Part shown: piece after piece, positions 6,318 through 13,695 of the stretch
How the letters are laid out: the number at the start of each line of letters is the position of its first letter
Numbering within the stretch: the first letter of the stretch is position 1
Source of the DNA: an uncultured Clostridia bacterium
GTDB lineage: Bacteria > Bacillota > Clostridia > Oscillospirales > Butyricicoccaceae
Length of the DNA stretch: 19,114 bases
Direction: 5' to 3'
NCBI GenBank assembly: GCA_910589115.1
Contig: CAJUSB010000063.1
Coordinates: 1-19,114 of the forward strand
Program-made: the position numbers and the translations under genes
Notes under the pieces: model-generated
Database searches by the model: none
What the model saw: the letters and a program-made list of their open reading frames with translations, nothing else
What the model was told of the DNA's origin: nothing

Positions 6318-7811
6318 ATGGCCAGAAGGAAAAAGGCGGAAAAGGAAGCCCCCAGAAGTATCTTTGAAAATAAAGAATTCTTCCTCGCGCTCGACCAGCT
6401 CGAACGCGAAAAAGGCATCCCGGTCGACTATATGCTCGACCGCGTCGGTCAGGCCCTGATTACCGCCTATAAACGAGAAAACGACGGCATGACCGATAAT
6501 ATCTATGTAATCCCCAACCGCGCAGAATCGACTATCCGCATGTTCGTAAGAAAAACCGTTGTCGATGACGTTTACGAGCCCTATGAGGAACTTTCCGTCG
6601 AAGAGGCCCGCGAATATAAACCCGGCGCCATGCTGGGCGATATCATCGATATCGACGTACCTACCCGCTATTTCAGCCGCATCGCCGCCCAGACCGCGAA
6701 ACAGGTCATTATCCAAGGCATCCGCGAAGCCGAACGCGGTATGGTCCTCTCCGAATTTGAATCCAAAGAACATGAGATCCTTACCGCCCAGGTTTCCCGC
6801 ATCGATCCCCGCTCCGGCAGTATTATCCTGGAAATGGTCTCCCAGGGCGAAAAGACCGAAGCCGTCCTGACCACCAGCGAACAGGTCCCCGGCGAGCGCT
6901 ACGAAGAAGGCGACCACGTCAAGGTCTACGTTATCGAAGTGCGCAAAGGCACCCGCGGCGCACAGGTCATGATTTCCCGCACCCACCCCGGACTGGTCAA
7001 GCGCCTGTTTGAACTCGAAGTGCCCGAGATCCATGACGGCATTGTAGAAGTAAAGTCCATCGCCCGCGAAGCCGGAAACCGTACCAAAATCGCTGTTGCC
7101 GCGACCGACAGCAACGTCGATCCCATCGGCGCATGTGTCGGCACACGCGGCGCACGCGTCGGCAGCATCGTGGAAGAGCTCGGCGGCGAAAAAATCGATA
7201 TCATCAAATGGTCAGAGGATACCGCCGCCTTTGTTTCGGCAGCACTCGCCCCGGCCGATGTCATATCAGCCTCACTCCAGCCGGACGGCAAAAGCTGCCG
7301 CGTTATCGTACCCGATGACCAGCTGAGCCTTGCAATCGGCAAAGAAGGACAAAATGCCCGCCTTGCTGCCAAATTAACCGGCTGTAAAATTGATATCGCA
7401 CCCGCTTCTCAGGCGCATACACTTCCCGACCTTTCCCCGTTGAATGCACTGCTGAATAATTCACACGAGGAAGACGGCGCAGCTGAATCAGACGGCGTTT
7501 CTGAACCGGACAGCATTCCCGTTCCCGAACCGGGCGGCGTTTCCGAACCGGACAGCATTCCCACTCCCGAACCGGGCGACGTTTCCGAACCGGACAGCAT
7601 TCCCACTCCCGAGCCGGACGATGTTCCCGAACCGGAAACGCTTCCCTCCCCTGAACCGGAACCCACACCGGATCATAGGCTCGTCCTGGATATTGAAGCC
7701 ATCGCAAGGGAAGTCCTGGAAAGCAGCCCCTCGCCAGACCCCACTGTCGCACCGGAGACAACGCCGGAACATTCCGCCACTGATACAACAACCAAACCCA
7801 CAGCCGGATAA
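6318..7811 (+). CDS. nusA: Transcription termination/antitermination factor NusA with acidic-proline repeat tail
   Basis: The product is 497 aa, about 100-130 residues longer than most Firmicutes NusA. AAAGGAGTG precedes the ATG. Domains in order: N-terminal RNA-polymerase-binding domain (about 1-140), S1 domain (about 150-205), KH1 with VDPIGACVGTRG from residue 267, and KH2 with LAIGKEGQNARLAAKL near 338. These bind RNA polymerase and nascent RNA to modulate pausing, termination and antitermination. After about residue 370 comes an unusual low-complexity tail: four 14-residue units rich in Glu, Pro and Ser (core EPDSIP.PEP), then further acidic-proline sequence to the stop. The tail is not part of the conserved NusA core and is not the acidic repeat domain known from proteobacteria. 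It sits in the rimP-nusA-ylxR-infB order, 12 bases ahead of ylxR. Confidence 0.95.
   Translation: MARRKKAEKEAPRSIFENKEFFLALDQLEREKGIPVDYMLDRVGQALITAYKRENDGMTDNIYVIPNRAESTIRMFVRKTVVDDVYEPYEELSVEEAREYKPGAMLGDIIDIDVPTRYFSRIAAQTAKQVIIQGIREAERGMVLSEFESKEHEILTAQVSRIDPRSGSIILEMVSQGEKTEAVLTTSEQVPGERYEEGDHVKVYVIEVRKGTRGAQVMISRTHPGLVKRLFELEVPEIHDGIVEVKSIAREAGNRTKIAVAATDSNVDPIGACVGTRGARVGSIVEELGGEKIDIIKWSEDTAAFVSAALAPADVISASLQPDGKSCRVIVPDDQLSLAIGKEGQNARLAAKLTGCKIDIAPASQAHTLPDLSPLNALLNNSHEEDGAAESDGVSEPDSIPVPEPGGVSEPDSIPTPEPGDVSEPDSIPTPEPDDVPEPETLPSPEPEPTPDHRLVLDIEAIAREVLESSPSPDPTVAPETTPEHSATDTTTKPTAG
7497..7664 (+). repeat. 42-bp tandem repeat inside nusA (4 units)
   Basis: Units start at 7497, 7539, 7581 and 7623, each opening GTTTCYGAACCG or a close variant (GTTCCCGAACCG in the last). 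The 42-base period keeps frame, encoding 14-residue acidic-proline units. The first three units are nearly identical at the DNA level, the last is divergent, which suggests recent slippage or unequal exchange. Confidence 0.9.
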
Positions 7812-7823
7812 GGGGGTACGCAA

Positions 7824-8108
7824 ATGCAGAAACAGCGCAAAATCCCCATGCGGCAGTGCCTGGGGTGCCGCACCATGTTCCCAAAGCGGGAGCTTATCCG
7901 TGTCGTGCGTGCCCCTGACGAGGGCGGTATTTCATTGGATTTCAAAGGCAAAGCCCCCGGGCGCGGCGCATATCTTTGCGGCAAGCCGGAGTGCCTGAAA
8001 AAAGCACGCAAATCCAGGGCACTGGAACGTGCATTTGGCTGTCCGGTTCCGCCGGAGGTCTATGACGCGCTGGAAGCGCAGCTGAAGGAGGCGACAAATG
8101 ACGGATAA
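7824..8108 (+). CDS. rnpM: YlxR family RNA-binding protein (RnpM)
   Basis: The 94-aa product matches the YlxR family, small basic proteins encoded after nusA; in B. subtilis it is called RnpM and was reported to bind and modulate the RNase P RNA (from memory). MRQCLGCR (Cys12, Cys15) opens the fold. GRGAYLC then brings Cys52 with its RGAY signature, and Cys57 follows, so the four-cysteine pattern of many clostridial members is present. AGGGGG precedes the ATG. Its 3' end overlaps the next gene by 11 bases, giving translational coupling to the L7Ae-like protein. Confidence 0.92.
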   Translation: MQKQRKIPMRQCLGCRTMFPKRELIRVVRAPDEGGISLDFKGKAPGRGAYLCGKPECLKKARKSRALERAFGCPVPPEVYDALEAQLKEATNDG

Positions 8109-8733
8109 TGGCATTTGCAGCCTTCTGGGGCTGGCCAAGCGGGCCGGCAAGCTGGCAGCAGGAGATGAACCCGTTCGCGAACTGCTGCAAAGTGGCGTGA
8201 TCCGCCTGGTGCTGCTCGCATCGGACGCAGGCGCAGCATCCACGCGGCAAGCGGCATTTGCCGCCGGACGTGCAAAAGCCCCGCTGCTGACCCTGCCCGT
8301 TGATAAAGAAACGCTTGGCGGCGCACTGGGCCGAAAAACCTGTGCCGTATGTGCGCTCAGTGACAGCGGTTTTGCCGCCAAAGCGGCAGAAAAGCTCGCA
8401 GCGCTTGACCCATCCCTCTGCCCGGCGGCGGAAACGCTTGCAAAACAGCACGCACGTTTCCAGTCGCGCCGCGGCATAAAGAAACACCGCAGCCCGGAAG
8501 CGCAGCCTTCTGCCCCGCACCGTACCGCAACGCCGGGAACGAACCGTCCCCGCAAGCCAGGAAATACGGAGCCGGGCCGCAGCCAACCGCCTGCGGCAGG
8601 GCACAGCAGACCCGGCGCACGCAGGCCGTCCAAGGCAGGCGCAAATCCGCGCCGGAACCGTCCCGCAGCCCGACAGAATACACGCGCGGGCATTCGGAAC
8701 AAGCAGCAAAAACCAGCCGGTTTCTCCGGCTGA
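8098..8733 (+). CDS. L7Ae/L30e-family ribosomal-like protein (YlxQ) with long basic tail
   Basis: The first ~105 residues are an L7Ae/L30e/S12e/Gadd45 domain (LLGLAKRAGKLAAGDEPV, then LVLLASDAG), the YlxQ family found between ylxR and infB. Such proteins bind kink-turn RNA; the exact role in Firmicutes is unclear. An AAGGAGG site inside ylxR fixes the ATG. At 211 aa it is about twice the usual ~100 residues. Residues from about 145 on are an Arg/Lys/Pro/Ala/Asn-rich, probably disordered extension (for example GARRPSKAGANPRRNRPAAR). This tail is very basic and could contact RNA or ribosomes (inference). I saw no frameshift or fusion boundary. 225 bases follow before infB. Confidence 0.85.
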   Translation: MTDNGICSLLGLAKRAGKLAAGDEPVRELLQSGVIRLVLLASDAGAASTRQAAFAAGRAKAPLLTLPVDKETLGGALGRKTCAVCALSDSGFAAKAAEKLAALDPSLCPAAETLAKQHARFQSRRGIKKHRSPEAQPSAPHRTATPGTNRPRKPGNTEPGRSQPPAAGHSRPGARRPSKAGANPRRNRPAARQNTRAGIRNKQQKPAGFSG

Positions 8734-8958
8734 CGATATAGATTTCGGGCGTTCCCGCCCGATTGGTGGCACAGGCCTGTCCGGGAATCGAATCAATGGC
8801 AGCTGATGAAGCATTCTTTCGCCGGACGAAAAATTTTTGCAGGAATACCGCACGTATTGCAGAAAAATGAAGCAAATGAAACGGAACTGTTCCCGTCCGG
8901 GCGGCGGTTGGAAGGTTCCCGAACAGGTCTGATGAAAAGATTACGGAGGTGAGCGCCC
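8734..8958 (+). other. Intercistronic region ahead of infB
   Basis: The 225-base gap contains a 7-bp stem TCGGGCG-TTCC-CGCCCGA (8745-8762) right after the L7Ae-like gene, with no U run, and a weaker stem around 8840-8864 (AATAC/GTATT). No promoter meeting both -35 and -10 was seen, so infB probably depends on upstream transcription. GGAGGTG lies eight bases before the infB ATG. Confidence 0.5.
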
Positions 8959-11526
8959 ATGGCGATAGACAACAAATACCGGGTACATGAAGTTGCAAAG
9001 GACTTCAGCCGGAACACAAAAGAGATCACCGATATTCTGACCCAATACACCAAAGCGCCGAAAAACCACATGCAGGTGCTGGATGATGAGGATCTCTCGG
9101 TGATATTCGAGGTGCTGACGCAGTCCAATCAAGTTGTGGAGATTGAAGCAGTGCTTCAGGCGCAGCAGGAGCAGCGGGAAAAGCAGCTTGCTGCGGCACG
9201 TGAGAAAGCCGTCAAGCAGCAGGCAGCGGCACGCGCCCAGCAGCCCCAGCAGCAGAAGAGCGATGCACCGCGCGCAGAGCGCGAGCAGAACCGCGACCGT
9301 TCAGGCCGCAGCCGGGGCGGCCGCCAGCAGGGCGGAAAACAGCAACAGCCTGCAAAGCAGTCCCAGCAACAGCAGCAGCCCGCAAAGCAGCAGTCACAGC
9401 AGGGCGCGAAACAGCAGGCTCCGCAGCAGGCCAAACAGCAGCCCGCAAAGCAGCAGTCCGGCGGCAGACAGCAGGCACAGCCTGTCCAGCAACCCGCCGC
9501 GAAGCAGGATAACGATGCACCGCGTCCGAGCAAGGTCAAGCAGGTGCACCGAATTGATACGCGCGGCACAGGCGATGTGAACCTTGCCAAATATGACGAA
9601 CGCATTGATTCCCTGGTGCCTGAAAAGGCGAGCCGCATGGGCGCAGGCAAGCAGAAGCTGACCAAGCGCAGCGAGCAGCGCGGCAAGCAGCAGGTATCGA
9701 GCAAGCGCCGCGCGGAGGAGCAGGAAAAGATGCGCCGTTTGCAGCGGCAGCAGCAGATGGCCGCCGCGAAGAAGGTACAGCTCAAGGTCATGATTCCCGA
9801 TGAAATCAACGTCGGCGAACTGGCGCAGCGTCTCAAGCGCACGGCTGCGGACGTCATCAAAGAGCTGATGAAGCTCGGCGTAATGGCCTCTATTTCGGAG
9901 AGTGTTGATTTTGATACGGCGTCACTGGTCGCTGAAGAAATGGGCGCGAAGGTCGAAAAGGAAGTCCACATCACGATTGAGGAGCGTTTGTTTGACGAAT
10001 CCGAAGATCAGGAAGCCGATCTCGTACCGCGCGACCCGGTTGTGGTAGTTATGGGCCACGTTGACCACGGCAAGACCTCGCTGCTGGATGCGATCCGTAA
10101 GACAAAGGTAACCGAGGGCGAGGCAGGCGGCATCACCCAGCACATCGGCGCATACCGTGTGCAGGTTGGCGAGAAGCCGATCACCTTCCTGGATACGCCG
10201 GGCCATGCAGCTTTTACGTCCATGCGTGCACGCGGCGCACAGGTGACGGATATTGCGATCCTGGTGGTAGCGGCGGATGACGGCATCATGCCGCAGACCA
10301 TTGAGGCAATCAACCATGCGAAAGCGGCCAGCGTGCCGATTATTGTTGCGGTGAACAAGATCGACAAACCGGGCGCAAACCCGGACCGGATTCTCCAGCA
10401 GCTGACCGAGTATGAGCTTGTACCCGAGGAATGGGGCGGCGATACGGTTGTATGCCAAATTTCGGCCAAGTTCGGACAGGGGATTGAAAACCTGCTGGAA
10501 ATGGTGCTGCTGACTGCCGAAGTGCAGGAGCTCCGCGCGAACCCGAACCGCCAGGCCAAGGGTACGGTTATTGAGGCGAAGCTCGACAAGGGCCGCGGCC
10601 CGGTTGCGACGGTACTGATTCAGAATGGTACGCTCCATGCGGGTGATGTACTGATTGCGGGCACGGCAGTTGGCCGCGTCCGTGCGATGACGAATGATGA
10701 CGGCAGGAAGATCCAGGCAGCAGGCCCGTCTGTCCCGGTCGAGATTATTGGTTTGGCCGAGGTGCCGGGTGCAGGTGATATTTTCTACGCGGTAGATGAT
10801 GAGCGCATGGCGCGTGCGTTGGTTGAGCAGCGCAAGGAGAAGGAAAAGGAAGAGCGCAACAAGCGCTTCCACAAGGTAACGCTTGATAATCTGTTTGATT
10901 CGATTCAGGAGGGACAGATTAAGGAGCTGAATATTATTGTTAAGGCTGACGTACAGGGTTCGGTCGAGGCAGTGCGCACGTCGCTTGAAAAGCTGACCTG
11001 TGATGAAGTCCGGGTGCGTGTAATTCACGGAGCTGTCGGCGCGATCAATGAATCGGACGTGATGCTGGCGAGTGCATCCCATGCGATTATCGTAGGGTTT
11101 AATGTACGTCCTGAGCGTGCGGCGGCAGAATCCGCGCAGATTCAGGGTGTAGATATGCGTATGTATCGCATTATTTATGACTGCATTGAAGAGATGGAGC
11201 AGGCGATGAAGGGAATGCTTGCGCCTAAGTTTAAGGAAGCAGTCCTGGGCCATGCGGAGGTACGCACGACTTTCCGGGTATCGGGAGTTGGCACGATTGC
11301 GGGCTGCTACGTGCAGGACGGCAAGATCCAGCGTTCGGCACAGCTGCGGGTGCTGCGTGACAATGTTGTGATCCATGAGGGTGTACTGGCTTCGCTCAAG
11401 CGGTTCAAGGATGATGTCAAGGAAGTTGCGGCGGGCTATGAATGCGGCTGCGGTCTTGAGAATTTTAATGATATTAAGGATGGGGACGTATTCGAGGCCT
11501 TCATAATGGAAGAAATCAAGCAGTAA
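8959..11526 (+). CDS. infB: Translation initiation factor IF-2
   Basis: The product is 855 aa. IF2 is a GTPase that brings initiator fMet-tRNA to the 30S subunit and promotes subunit joining. Domains: IF2_N (about 3-55), a Gln/Lys/Ala-rich linker (about 70-200), a second IF2_N-like domain from about 273 (KVQLKVMIPDEINVGEL), then the GTP-binding domain. GTPase motifs are complete: G1 GHVDHGKT from residue 366, G2 GGITQHIGAY, G3 DTPGHAAF, G4 NKID at 466-469 and G5 SAK. The C-terminal domain that binds fMet-tRNA carries GTIAGCYVQDGKI. GGAGGTG eight bases ahead fixes the start. The linker is unusually glutamine-rich with many CAG codons, low complexity and presumably disordered. A strong terminator lies about 115 bases after the stop, so the operon ends here. 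Confidence 0.97.
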   Translation: MAIDNKYRVHEVAKDFSRNTKEITDILTQYTKAPKNHMQVLDDEDLSVIFEVLTQSNQVVEIEAVLQAQQEQREKQLAAAREKAVKQQAAARAQQPQQQKSDAPRAEREQNRDRSGRSRGGRQQGGKQQQPAKQSQQQQQPAKQQSQQGAKQQAPQQAKQQPAKQQSGGRQQAQPVQQPAAKQDNDAPRPSKVKQVHRIDTRGTGDVNLAKYDERIDSLVPEKASRMGAGKQKLTKRSEQRGKQQVSSKRRAEEQEKMRRLQRQQQMAAAKKVQLKVMIPDEINVGELAQRLKRTAADVIKELMKLGVMASISESVDFDTASLVAEEMGAKVEKEVHITIEERLFDESEDQEADLVPRDPVVVVMGHVDHGKTSLLDAIRKTKVTEGEAGGITQHIGAYRVQVGEKPITFLDTPGHAAFTSMRARGAQVTDIAILVVAADDGIMPQTIEAINHAKAASVPIIVAVNKIDKPGANPDRILQQLTEYELVPEEWGGDTVVCQISAKFGQGIENLLEMVLLTAEVQELRANPNRQAKGTVIEAKLDKGRGPVATVLIQNGTLHAGDVLIAGTAVGRVRAMTNDDGRKIQAAGPSVPVEIIGLAEVPGAGDIFYAVDDERMARALVEQRKEKEKEERNKRFHKVTLDNLFDSIQEGQIKELNIIVKADVQGSVEAVRTSLEKLTCDEVRVRVIHGAVGAINESDVMLASASHAIIVGFNVRPERAAAESAQIQGVDMRMYRIIYDCIEEMEQAMKGMLAPKFKEAVLGHAEVRTTFRVSGVGTIAGCYVQDGKIQRSAQLRVLRDNVVIHEGVLASLKRFKDDVKEVAAGYECGCGLENFNDIKDGDVFEAFIMEEIKQ

Positions 11527-11533
11527 GCCCCGG

Positions 11534-11612
11534 CGGATGTCCTCCGCAGACGGCGCCAAAGGGCTCTGCCCTCTGGACTCCCGCTCCTCGCCGGAGCGGC
11601 GCCCTCTGCGGG
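11534..11612. repeat. GC-rich palindromic repeat, copy R4
   Basis: Contains CCAAAGGGC-TCT-GCCCTCTGG (11556-11576), then ACTCCC, then GCTCC/GGAGC around CTCGCC. By eye it matches the reverse complement of R3 over about 75 bases. It sits between the infB stop and the terminator. Confidence 0.85.
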
Positions 11613-11639
11613 CAGCACAATTTTTTCGAGAAAAAATTG

Positions 11640-11690
11640 ACTAAAAGCTTCACTCCCGCTGCGGCGGGGACGGGAGCTTTTAGTTTTTTT
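11640..11690 (+). terminator. Terminator of the rimP-infB operon
   Basis: ACTAAAAGC (11640-11648) pairs with GCTTTTAGT (11676-11684); an inner TCCCG/CGGGA adds five pairs. A run of T follows (11684-11690), with a second T-rich stretch after GTTA. Confidence 0.9.
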
Positions 11691-11762
11691 GTTATTTTTC
11701 TGAATTTGGGGTATCTGCCTGCAAAAATCACATGACTCTTCTATAAAAATACCGTTTTGTAA

Positions 11763-11791
11763 TTGCATTTTCCCGCGTCATGCGGTATACT
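11763..11791 (+). promoter_or_regulatory. Promoter for the leader RNA, methyltransferase remnant and rbfA-ribF genes
   Basis: -35 TTGCAT (11763-11768), 17-base spacer, -10 TATACT (11786-11791). Predicted start near 11798, just ahead of the structured leader. Since a terminator closes the upstream operon, this promoter should supply rbfA, nrnA, truB and ribF. Confidence 0.75.
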
Positions 11792-11800
11792 GAAAGACAA

Positions 11801-11972
11801 CGATGGGAAAACCGATACTGTCTTGACACGCAGCAAAACGGCCCTGAATGCTTCAAGGCGCTATCGCAGCATGGTTAGAGATACTGCTCGAAAAAAGGGA
11901 GTTATAATGTGCGCCTGCAGGCTGTAAAAATAGGAAACCGCTGGCGGGACAAGGCTGGCGGTTTTCCCAACG
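11801..11972 (+). promoter_or_regulatory. Structured 5' leader RNA with terminator/anti-terminator architecture (riboswitch-like, unassigned)
   Basis: A 14-position stem closes the leader: bases 11801-11814 (core TGGGAAAACCG) pair with 11959-11972 (core CGGTTTTCCCA), 13 of 14 positions. Nested inside are ACGGCCCTG with CAGGCTGT (one bulge), AGGCGC with GCGCCT, and GCAG with CTGC. The right arm of the closing stem also pairs with AAACCGCTGGC at 11935-11945, forming a hairpin with an 8-base loop and a short T run, a plausible terminator. The two folds exclude each other. Closing the large stem would prevent termination, as in an ON switch. I compared it from memory with T-box, SAM, THF, FMN, TPP, cobalamin, lysine, c-di-GMP and guanidine classes and found no signature. 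Confidence 0.5.
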
Positions 11973-11985
11973 GGGGGCGGTGCGG

Positions 11986-12338
11986 ATGGAAAACGAAGAA
12001 GCGGTAAAGAATGATTTCAATGAAATTGCCGGGCTGCCCGCCCCGCCGCGCTGGAATCATAATAATTGTTATTTTGGATATTTGATGCAATTTTTACCTG
12101 AATGTTTTGAACGTTGTCTGTAGATTGGCTGCGCTGCCGAATTTGTGCATGAACCTGCTCAAAAACGGCAGACTGAAAGAGGACCCGCACAGTGCGGTTG
12201 TATGGGAGAAGCATTGATGTTTACCTTTCCCTACGCGAGGTGCGGAGGCTGTCAGAATCGTATTTACACAACATATTTTTCCGGCGGCTGTTATATTGGC
12301 GGTATGTGCTTGTCTGGAGAAAACAAATGAAAGAATAG
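11986..12338 (+). pseudogene. Decayed class I SAM-dependent methyltransferase
   Basis: Three fragments of one methyltransferase lie in three frames. Frame one starts at 11986 (MENEEAVKNDFNEIAGL, then WNHNNCYFGYLMQFLPE) and reaches a TAG at 12121, exactly where the Asp of the SAM-binding motif I DIGCG should be; ATT GGC TGC (IGC) continues after it. Frame two carries LCMNLLKNGRLKEDP and then VVWEKH (to 12214), which resembles a later part of such enzymes. A single extra T at 12215 shifts to frame three, DVYLSLREVRRL...LYWRYVLVWRK, a typical C terminus ending at TAG 12336-12338. The middle of the Rossmann domain, about 100 residues, is missing. The sum cannot give an active enzyme. The remains now form the untranslated region before rbfA. 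Family resemblance is from memory. Confidence 0.75.
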
Positions 12339-12349
12339 AGGAAATGAAT

Positions 12350-12730
12350 ATGGCGAAAAATCGAATTGACCGCATTTCAGAGGAAGTCATGCGGGCGCTG
12401 GCCGAGGCGATCCGAACGGTTAAGGACCCGCGCCTGCAAAACGGCCTTGTTTCCATCACCCGGTGTGATGTGACCGGTGACCTGCGGTATGCAAAGGTAT
12501 ATATTTCGGTACTTGGCACAGAAAGCGATGCAAAAGAAGTGATGCGCGGGCTGAAATCGGCGGCTGGCTGGCTTCGCCGTGAGGTCGGCAGCCGGGTGCA
12601 GCTGCGTTACGCGCCGGAGCTGGTGTTTACGTTAGATCATTCCATTACGCATGGTGCGCATATTTCAGAGGTATTGAACCGGCTTGACCAGGAGGGCCGG
12701 CTTGGCGGAAGTGAGGCGGACGAAAAATGA
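12350..12730 (+). CDS. rbfA: Ribosome-binding factor A
   Basis: The product is 126 aa, usual for RbfA, a cold-adaptive factor for 30S maturation and 16S rRNA 5'-end processing. I choose the ATG at 12350 because AGAGG lies eight bases ahead; ATG 12344 is too close to it, and the TTG at 12296 belongs to the methyltransferase remnant. The sequence shows the N-terminal helix RIDRISEEVMRALAEAI, then VKDPRL and the KH-like core RYAKVYISVLG. The C-terminal LRYAPELVFTLDHSI is the other conserved block. It normally follows infB directly; here 820 bases with a terminator and a new promoter separate them. It overlaps nrnA by 4 bases. Confidence 0.95.
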   Translation: MAKNRIDRISEEVMRALAEAIRTVKDPRLQNGLVSITRCDVTGDLRYAKVYISVLGTESDAKEVMRGLKSAAGWLRREVGSRVQLRYAPELVFTLDHSITHGAHISEVLNRLDQEGRLGGSEADEK

Positions 12731-13695
12731 GTGTAACGGTACGGCAGGCGGCGGCGGCGCTGCGTGACGCCGATGACATCCTGATACTGACCCACAGCAG
12801 GCCGGACGGCGATACGACGGGCTGCGCCGGAGCGCTTTGCCGGGGGCTGCGCACGCTCGGAAAAACGGCCTATGTGCTGCCAAACCCTGATCTTACGCCG
12901 CGTTATTCGTTCCTGATTGCGCCGCTGGCCGCGCCGGAAGGGTTTACACCTGGATTTGTTGTTTCGGTTGATGTCGCTGACAAACATATGCTGACGGACA
13001 ATGCAGCGCCATTTATCCGGAAAATCAACCTTGTGATAGATCATCACCGGTCAAACCCTTTATTTGGCGGGCTGAATCTGGTACGGCCCGAGGCGGGAGC
13101 CTGCTGTGAGATTATTTATGATATCCTGATGGCGCTTGAGGTGCCGCTCACGCTGGAGATTGCCGAATCGCTTTATGTCGGCGTATCGACTGATACTGGA
13201 TGTTTTAAGTTTTCTAATACGACGGTGCACACGCATGAGGTCGCGGCGGCCTGCCTGGCAACCGGGCTGGACAGCGGCGAGCTGAACCGGATGCTGTTCG
13301 AGGTAAAGCGCTGGCCGCGCCTGCAAATGGAACAGATTGTGATTGAAACCATGGAATTTTACCATGACCGGAAAATTGCGGTTGCGCTTCTGCATCGGGC
13401 CGATCTTGACCGCACGGGCGCGACGGTGGATGATTTGGATTCCATTTCGGGGCTGCCCCGCACGGTCGAGGGCGTGCAGGTCGGGCTGACGCTGACAGAG
13501 AATCGTGATGGGTCTGTCCGGGTTTCGGTGCGTTCGACGAAAGAGGTTGATTCCTCTGTGATTTGCCGCAGGTGCGGCGGCGGCGGGCACCTGCGTGCGG
13601 GAGGGGCGTCCTTCCCGGCAGGGGTGGGCATAGAGGAAGCCAAGCGGCGCGTGCTGGCGGTTACGGAGGAAACCTTTCATGAAAGCGAGTCCTGA
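12727..13695 (+). CDS. nrnA: DHH-family phosphoesterase, NrnA type (nano-RNase / pAp phosphatase)
   Basis: The 322-aa product has DHH and DHHA1 domains. NrnA degrades 2-5-nt RNA to mononucleotides and dephosphorylates 3'-phosphoadenosine-5'-phosphate; some relatives hydrolyse c-di-AMP intermediates, so substrate range is inferred. Metal ligands are visible: HSRPDGD (His23, Asp27, Asp29), VDVAD (Asp82) and DHH at 105-107, with GVSTDTGCFKFSNT later. The DHHA1 substrate loop is GGGGHLRAGG near 284-293 (His288). It starts within the rbfA stop (ATGA) and ends inside truB, so it is coupled on both sides. The order rbfA-nrnA-truB-ribF is common in Firmicutes. Confidence 0.93.
   Translation: MSVTVRQAAAALRDADDILILTHSRPDGDTTGCAGALCRGLRTLGKTAYVLPNPDLTPRYSFLIAPLAAPEGFTPGFVVSVDVADKHMLTDNAAPFIRKINLVIDHHRSNPLFGGLNLVRPEAGACCEIIYDILMALEVPLTLEIAESLYVGVSTDTGCFKFSNTTVHTHEVAAACLATGLDSGELNRMLFEVKRWPRLQMEQIVIETMEFYHDRKIAVALLHRADLDRTGATVDDLDSISGLPRTVEGVQVGLTLTENRDGSVRVSVRSTKEVDSSVICRRCGGGGHLRAGGASFPAGVGIEEAKRRVLAVTEETFHESES

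Noticed and set aside
9156..11559. Long open frames opposite infB
   Set aside because: They mirror the infB codons and Gln-rich repeats; IF2 domains on the + strand are complete.
11903..11908. TATAAT as a second promoter in the rbfA leader
   Set aside because: No recognisable -35 at 16-18 bases upstream; it lies inside the structured leader.
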